Part shown: piece by piece, positions 63,295 through 64,000 of the stretch | How the letters are laid out: each line of letters begins with the position of its first letter | Position numbering within the stretch: the stretch's first letter is position 1 | Assembly: GCF_003114835.2 (NCBI RefSeq) | Contig: NZ_AP025028.1 | Location: forward strand, 866,001-930,000 | DNA length: 64,000 bases | Direction: 5' to 3' | Source: Leptospira kobayashii | GTDB taxonomy: Bacteria; Spirochaetota; Leptospiria; Leptospirales; Leptospiraceae | Made by a program: the position numbers and the translations under genes | The notes under the pieces: model-generated | The model's database searches: none | Seen by the model: the letters and a program-made list of their open reading frames with translations, nothing else | What the model was told of the DNA's origin: nothing

Positions 63295-64000
63295 TTGAAT
63301 TCAACCAACCCTTCTTCCCCCAAAAACGAGACCACTTTCGGAGAACTCCTTGAAAAGTGGGAATCACAGTCGCAATCGCAAGAACAAGAAAGCAATGCAG
63401 GCAGTAAAGGACTGCTCATTGAAGGCACCGTCGTAGACGTAATCGGAGACACAGTCTTCCTAGACATCGGTGAAAAATTAGAAGCACGTGTCCCACGTGA
63501 AGATTTTTCGGAAGCCCCCAAGCGAGGCGAACGAGTCAGTGCCATTGTAAAAAAGCGAGTCGATGGATATTCAATTCTCTCGAAAAAGGAAGCAGACCAA
63601 AGAGTTGGTTGGGAAACGATCAAGGATGCAAGCGTAAACGGTTACCCTTTATCTGGTAAAATCGTAAGCGAAGTTAAAAACAAAGGATACCTGGTTGAAA
63701 GCGAAGGCATTCAACTTTTTTTACCTGCCTCTCACGTAGGGGTTCGCTTCAAAGAAGCGACTGAAGGTGGAAAAGAATTCCAAGTCAAAATCATAGAACT
63801 CAATGAAAAAACAAAAACAGGTGTTGTTTCCCGCAAAACCCTGTTAGATGAGATCAACGGCGAAAAATGGGGCGAGTTACTTGAAAAAGTAAAAGTAGGC
63901 GACAAAGTACAAGGTAAGGTTGTAAAAATTGCAAACTTCGGAGTATTTTTGTCTGTTTACGAAGTAGTAGGTCTCCTTCGTCAAAACGATATTTCTTACA
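63295..64000 (+). CDS. rpsA: 30S ribosomal protein S1, 5' part (cut by window end)
   Basis: S1 binds mRNA on the small subunit. The frame begins at TTG 63295 (MNSTNPSSPKNETTFGELLE) and stays open to the last base, giving 235 residues. S1 RNA-binding repeats are visible: LLIEGTVVDVIGDTVFLDIG (about residue 44), YPLSGKIVSEVKNKGYLVES (about 120) and VQGKVVKIANFGVFLSVYEV (about 205). Bacterial S1 normally has four to six such repeats, so most of the gene lies beyond the window. Directly after cmk, as usual. GGTAAG upstream is a modest ribosome site. Confidence 0.94.
   Translation, partial: MNSTNPSSPKNETTFGELLEKWESQSQSQEQESNAGSKGLLIEGTVVDVIGDTVFLDIGEKLEARVPREDFSEAPKRGERVSAIVKKRVDGYSILSKKEADQRVGWETIKDASVNGYPLSGKIVSEVKNKGYLVESEGIQLFLPASHVGVRFKEATEGGKEFQVKIIELNEKTKTGVVSRKTLLDEINGEKWGELLEKVKVGDKVQGKVVKIANFGVFLSVYEVVGLLRQNDISY

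Noticed and set aside
1..64000. CRISPR arrays, tRNA or rRNA genes, prophage or insertion-sequence transposases
   Set aside because: No regularly spaced repeats, no cloverleaf-like segments and no transposase or integrase frames were recognised. A tRNAscan and IS search would be needed to exclude weak cases.

Overview
The window looks like a chromosomal segment of a spirochaete of the family Leptospiraceae, most probably Leptospira, and perhaps a saprophytic species. This is inferred from gene content and style: many short lipoproteins with relaxed lipoboxes, a short EF-Ts, a CHASE2 adenylate cyclase, HDOD, SpoIIE and TPR signalling proteins, a eukaryote-like class Ia ribonucleotide reductase, and frequent TTG/GTG starts. 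No species can be named from the sequence alone. No rRNA, tRNA, CRISPR array, prophage or intact insertion sequence was seen.

Layout. 1-5278: the end of one RND efflux subunit, a second complete but degenerate RND subunit, and a membrane protein. 5301-6653 (minus): TPR lipoprotein, MORN-repeat protein and a small membrane protein. 7318-15756: acpS, a small TPR protein, bactofilin, a 7TM histidine kinase, an SDR, a chemotaxis receptor, a cNMP-binding SpoIIE phosphatase, a propeller lipoprotein and an AhpD-like protein. 15772-17842: a 58-residue Cys/Gly-rich protein and an EAL protein (minus), diverging from a MarR-VOC pair, with a Fur-like palindrome and a MarR-type palindrome between them. 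18164-21258: an ATPase-HDOD protein and an SDR whose 3' end is duplicated around a vapBC toxin-antitoxin module. 22212-31495: a housekeeping block, DUF4321-rpsB-tsf-pyrH-frr-uppS-cdsA-dxr-rseP-proS. 31890-34620: trpB, trpA and a CarF/TMEM189-type lipid desaturase.

34700-42918 is the most distinctive part. Four cobalamin riboswitches lie within 8.3 kb. The first precedes a TonB-dependent receptor that is translationally coupled to a beta-propeller lipoprotein, an arrangement like the BtuB-BtuG pairs of Bacteroides. Two nearly identical minus-strand copies bracket a CWC-nrdB-nrdA operon: one leads the operon, and the other leads a 74-codon lipoprotein frame that lacks a normal start codon. The fourth is on the plus strand and faces the lipoprotein frame, with no convincing plus-strand gene behind it, so it may drive an antisense RNA. 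Together this suggests a local B12 uptake and B12-sparing regulon.

43174-64000: a lipoprotein, the CHASE2 adenylate cyclase, dxs, a TPR protein, a D-2-hydroxyacid dehydrogenase family protein, several orphan proteins, a large protein with a degenerate cyclic-nucleotide domain, aroA, an anti-sigma-like ATPase, a membrane-bound AraC regulator, a small secreted protein with a strong terminator, a secreted zinc metalloprotease, a Cache chemotaxis receptor, cmk and the start of rpsA, which is cut by the window edge.

Three intergenic regions (6940, 31496, 52049) carry copies of a dispersed structured repeat. An RNA element resembling the Flavo-1 motif lies upstream of trpB.
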